The notes beneath the pieces were generated by a model. It saw only the letters and a list, made by a program, of their open reading frames with translations. It did not search any database and was not told where the DNA came from. From positions 1 through 39,467 of the forward strand of contig NZ_QFDQ01000224.1 in assembly GCF_003270085.1 (NCBI RefSeq): a DNA stretch of 39,467 nucleotides, given 5' to 3'. The translations under genes were made by a program, and so were the position numbers. The DNA is from Streptomyces triticisoli. GTDB taxonomy: Bacteria > Actinomycetota > Actinomycetes > Streptomycetales > Streptomycetaceae. Shown one piece after another: positions 38,680 to 39,467 of this stretch. Numbering within the stretch: position 1 is the first letter of the stretch; every line of letters starts with the position of its first letter.

Positions 38680-39467
38680 ATGGGGCTCTTCGTCTTCCTG
38701 CCACTGGTGCTGCCGCTGTCCGCCTGGCCGGTGGCGCGCCTGGCGGAACTGCACCTGCATCCGCGTACCGCCACCCGGCTGCTGGCCTGGGTGGCCGCCG
38801 TCATGGCCGGATGCAGCACGCTGTGCCTGGCCCTGCTCGGGGTCGCCGGCAGCGCGTACCTCCTGCCCGGGAACCAACTGCCCGACAGCTGGGCCGAACC
38901 CGAGGTCAGGGCCGCCGTCCGGTACGACGGGGCGGCGGGCGGGGCGGCGATCCCCGCCTTCGGACTGGTCGCGGTGGCGTGCGGGCGCACCCTGTGGCGG
39001 CACCGGAGGGTGACCCGGCGCGCCCGGCGGGCCCTGGCCGGACTGCGCGACGCCCCGGTCGCCGTCCTGCCCGACGCCACGCCGTACGCCTACGCCCTCC
39101 CGGGCACCCCGGGCACCCCGGGCCGGATCGTCGTCACCACCGCACTGCTCGACGGCCTCACGCCGGCCGAGCGGCGCGCCCTGTTCGCGCACGAACGCGC
39201 CCACCTGGCGGCCCGCCACCACCGCCACCTGCTCGCCGTCCACCTGGCGGCCCGCGCCAACCCCTTCCTGCGGCCGCTGCGTTCCGCCGTCGTCTACACC
39301 GCCGAGCGCTGGGCCGACGAGGACGCGGCCCGCGCGGTCGGCGACCGGCGCGTGGTCGCGCGGGCGATCGGCAGGGCGGCCCTGCTGTCGTCCGCCGCGC
39401 CCACACCCACCCTCGCCGCGCTGGCCACCACCGGGCCGGTGCCGCGCAGGGTCGCCGCCCTGCTGGC
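38680..39467 (+). CDS. M56-family membrane metallopeptidase (BlaR1-like), cut by the window end
   Basis: The first 262 residues are present. Membrane spans lie at about FVFLPLVLPLSAWPVARLAE, TRLLAWVAAVMAGCSTLCLA and AAIPAFGLVAVACG. The zinc motif is HExxH-like in LFAHERAHLAARHH, preceded by RIVVTTALLDGLTPAERRAL, as in BlaR1/MecR1 and HtpX-type enzymes. No penicillin-binding sensor domain is visible in the part available. It likely cleaves or relieves the BlaI-type repressor encoded just upstream. The start ATG 38680 lacks a strong ribosome site, so translation may be coupled. Confidence 0.9.
   Translation, partial: MGLFVFLPLVLPLSAWPVARLAELHLHPRTATRLLAWVAAVMAGCSTLCLALLGVAGSAYLLPGNQLPDSWAEPEVRAAVRYDGAAGGAAIPAFGLVAVACGRTLWRHRRVTRRARRALAGLRDAPVAVLPDATPYAYALPGTPGTPGRIVVTTALLDGLTPAERRALFAHERAHLAARHHRHLLAVHLAARANPFLRPLRSAVVYTAERWADEDAARAVGDRRVVARAIGRAALLSSAAPTPTLAALATTGPVPRRVAALL

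Overview
This is high-GC DNA (G/C at nearly every third codon position) with GTG/TTG starts and purine-rich ribosome sites. It carries families typical of Streptomyces: DUF397 with XRE/DUF5753 regulators, an ergothioneine operon, SpoIIE-type phosphatase, FG-GAP exported protein and a MerR/sliding-clamp fusion. I infer a Streptomyces chromosome segment. The first ~15.5 kb looks like accessory DNA, with many gene relics. The rest is denser and mostly intact.

Bases 1-6,450 hold an IS5-type transposase piece, a conserved hypothetical gene, the tail of a DNA methyltransferase, an intact XRE-DUF397 pair, a YCII-like gene and an exported FG-GAP protein. A divergent HATPase completes the set. A DUF397 tail and an XRE-like gene start lie on either side of the FG-GAP gene, as if it replaced the middle of a second whiJ-like module. 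Bases 6,449-12,551 carry four exported hydrolases or hydrolase-like proteins: two divergent M14 carboxypeptidases, an M23 endopeptidase and a small protein with an M15-like signature. They are separated by fragments of IS481/IS3-like, IS5, IS6 and TniA-like transposases.

Bases 12,842-18,586 hold deoC and a divergent GntR regulator with a clear operator between them. Next come decayed AhpD-like and GNAT genes, an NhaA antiporter fused to a DsbA-like domain, and a MerR/beta-clamp fusion gene with an in-frame TGA. Bases 18,667-22,366 carry a luciferase-like flavin monooxygenase, small conserved genes, dodecin and an orphan ABC binding lipoprotein.

Bases 22,435-26,799 are a tightly overlapping egtABCD ergothioneine operon. 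After it come a solitary PemK/MazF-like protein, a cupin divergent from a cysteine-containing HTH regulator with its membrane partner, a MITE-like 292-bp element, a PAS-GAF-SpoIIE phosphatase and an HSL-type hydrolase. The right end carries an FMN reductase with a divergent TetR and twin operators, a LacI regulator, thioredoxin divergent from a flavin disulfide oxidoreductase, and a BlaI/M56 pair cut by the window end.

The genes share a theme of redox and envelope homeostasis: ergothioneine, thioredoxin, FMN reductase, dodecin, NhaA-DsbA and wall or peptide hydrolases. No single new multi-gene system is proven. The best leads are the interrupted whiJ-like module, the MerR/clamp gene with TGA directly followed by GTG, tandem duplications at the stop codons of three genes, and the MITE-like element.
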